Shown one piece after another: positions 15,278 through 15,691 of a stretch of 15,691 nt of DNA. Position numbers and translations under genes: made by a program. The notes under the pieces were generated by a model. The model ran no database searches. It had not been told where the DNA came from and was given only the letters and a program-made list of their open reading frames with translations. How positions within the stretch are numbered: position 1 is the first letter of the stretch; every line of letters begins with the position of its first letter. Origin of the DNA: Spiro-02 sp964465155 (GTDB lineage Bacteria > Spirochaetota > Spirochaetia > Sphaerochaetales > Sphaerochaetaceae); NCBI GenBank assembly GCA_964465155.1, contig CAYXIH010000054.1:1-15691 (forward strand), given 5' to 3'.

Positions 15278-15691
15278 ATACTTATCAAGCGAAATAATAT
15301 CATACCACTCACAGACATGGTTTCTCCGTTACTTGGCAGATTTGATGTACCCCCATCAAGAAAAAAACTCGTTGACTTTCAAAAACTGATTTCGGGAAGG
15401 GCTGAGCTAATTCCTTGTAAAAGATAAATTGGCTCAGATTTCTTGTACTACCAACTGTTCAACGCCAGTCCGATATGCTTCGCAAAGTGCCTAAATTCAA
15501 GGATTTCTACGAGTTCTCTCTTTGTAGCAACACTATTGTCTCTACATGGCTCGAGTAAACAGGAAGTATGTCTAGCTATAAGTCCGTTCGTAAATTTAGT
15601 CGAAGTACAAATTCTCTTATGTATGTTTGGATAAAAATATCCACATCCCAATTTTTATTATTGTTACTCTTTAACTAAATAAAATAGTGCT
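15278..15691. other. AT-rich end of window without a recognisable gene
   Basis: About 410 bases. The only open frame of note (minus strand, 15448-15651) starts with TTG without a ribosome site and matches no family I know. No RNA gene or insertion end is seen. Confidence 0.55.

Noticed and set aside
15448..15651. 67-residue minus-strand open frame at the end of the window
   Set aside because: It starts with TTG directly after a stop codon without a ribosome site, and has no recognisable family.

Overview
The window looks like a chromosomal segment of an anaerobic, probably spirochaete (Sphaerochaeta-like) bacterium. That placement is an inference from gene style: a YesM/YesN-type two-component pair, a c-di-GMP sensor with two periplasmic binding domains, and a PreA-like oxidoreductase. 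It is not based on a marker gene. Bases 1 to about 12.3 kb are moderately GC-rich, with long well-packed genes. From about 12.3 kb to the end the sequence is visibly more AT-rich and looks like accessory or transferred DNA.

Region 1 (1-3264, minus strand) is a two-component operon. A response regulator with a receiver domain and an AraC-type helix-turn-helix overlaps by 8 bases a membrane histidine kinase of the YesM type. The regulator is interrupted by 100 Ns flanked on both sides by the same 55 bases. Removing the Ns and one copy restores one uninterrupted 539-residue reading frame, so the break is a scaffolding artefact and not a mutation.

Region 2 (about 3265-10303, plus strand) is divergent from region 1. 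After a promoter and a structured leader come two very large c-di-GMP enzymes joined by an ATGA overlap. The first is a membrane diguanylate cyclase with two periplasmic solute-binding domains, PAS domains and an intact GGDEF with an I-site. The second is a soluble multi-PAS/GAF protein with two degenerate GGDEF domains and an intact EAL phosphodiesterase domain. Synthesis and breakdown of c-di-GMP are thus encoded in one transcription unit, next to a sensor kinase system that probably also reads an extracellular signal.

Region 3 (10279-12276, minus strand) holds a small HigA-like antitoxin gene without a visible HigB partner, with repeated GTTGGAC boxes and an extended -10 promoter in front of it. 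It also holds a long nested palindrome and a PreA-like flavin/iron-sulfur oxidoreductase with an additional N-terminal cysteine cluster region.

Region 4 (12277-15691) is accessory. It contains a small decayed IS3-family (IS150-like) remnant, an AAA ATPase of the DUF4143 type, and a VapBC toxin-antitoxin pair whose toxin reading frame is complete but has no ATG, GTG or TTG start. The rest is AT-rich sequence without recognisable genes. I did not find a clear new multi-gene system. The most interesting points are the coupled cyclase/phosphodiesterase pair with two different dead GGDEF domains, the start-less VapC, and the orphan HigA region.
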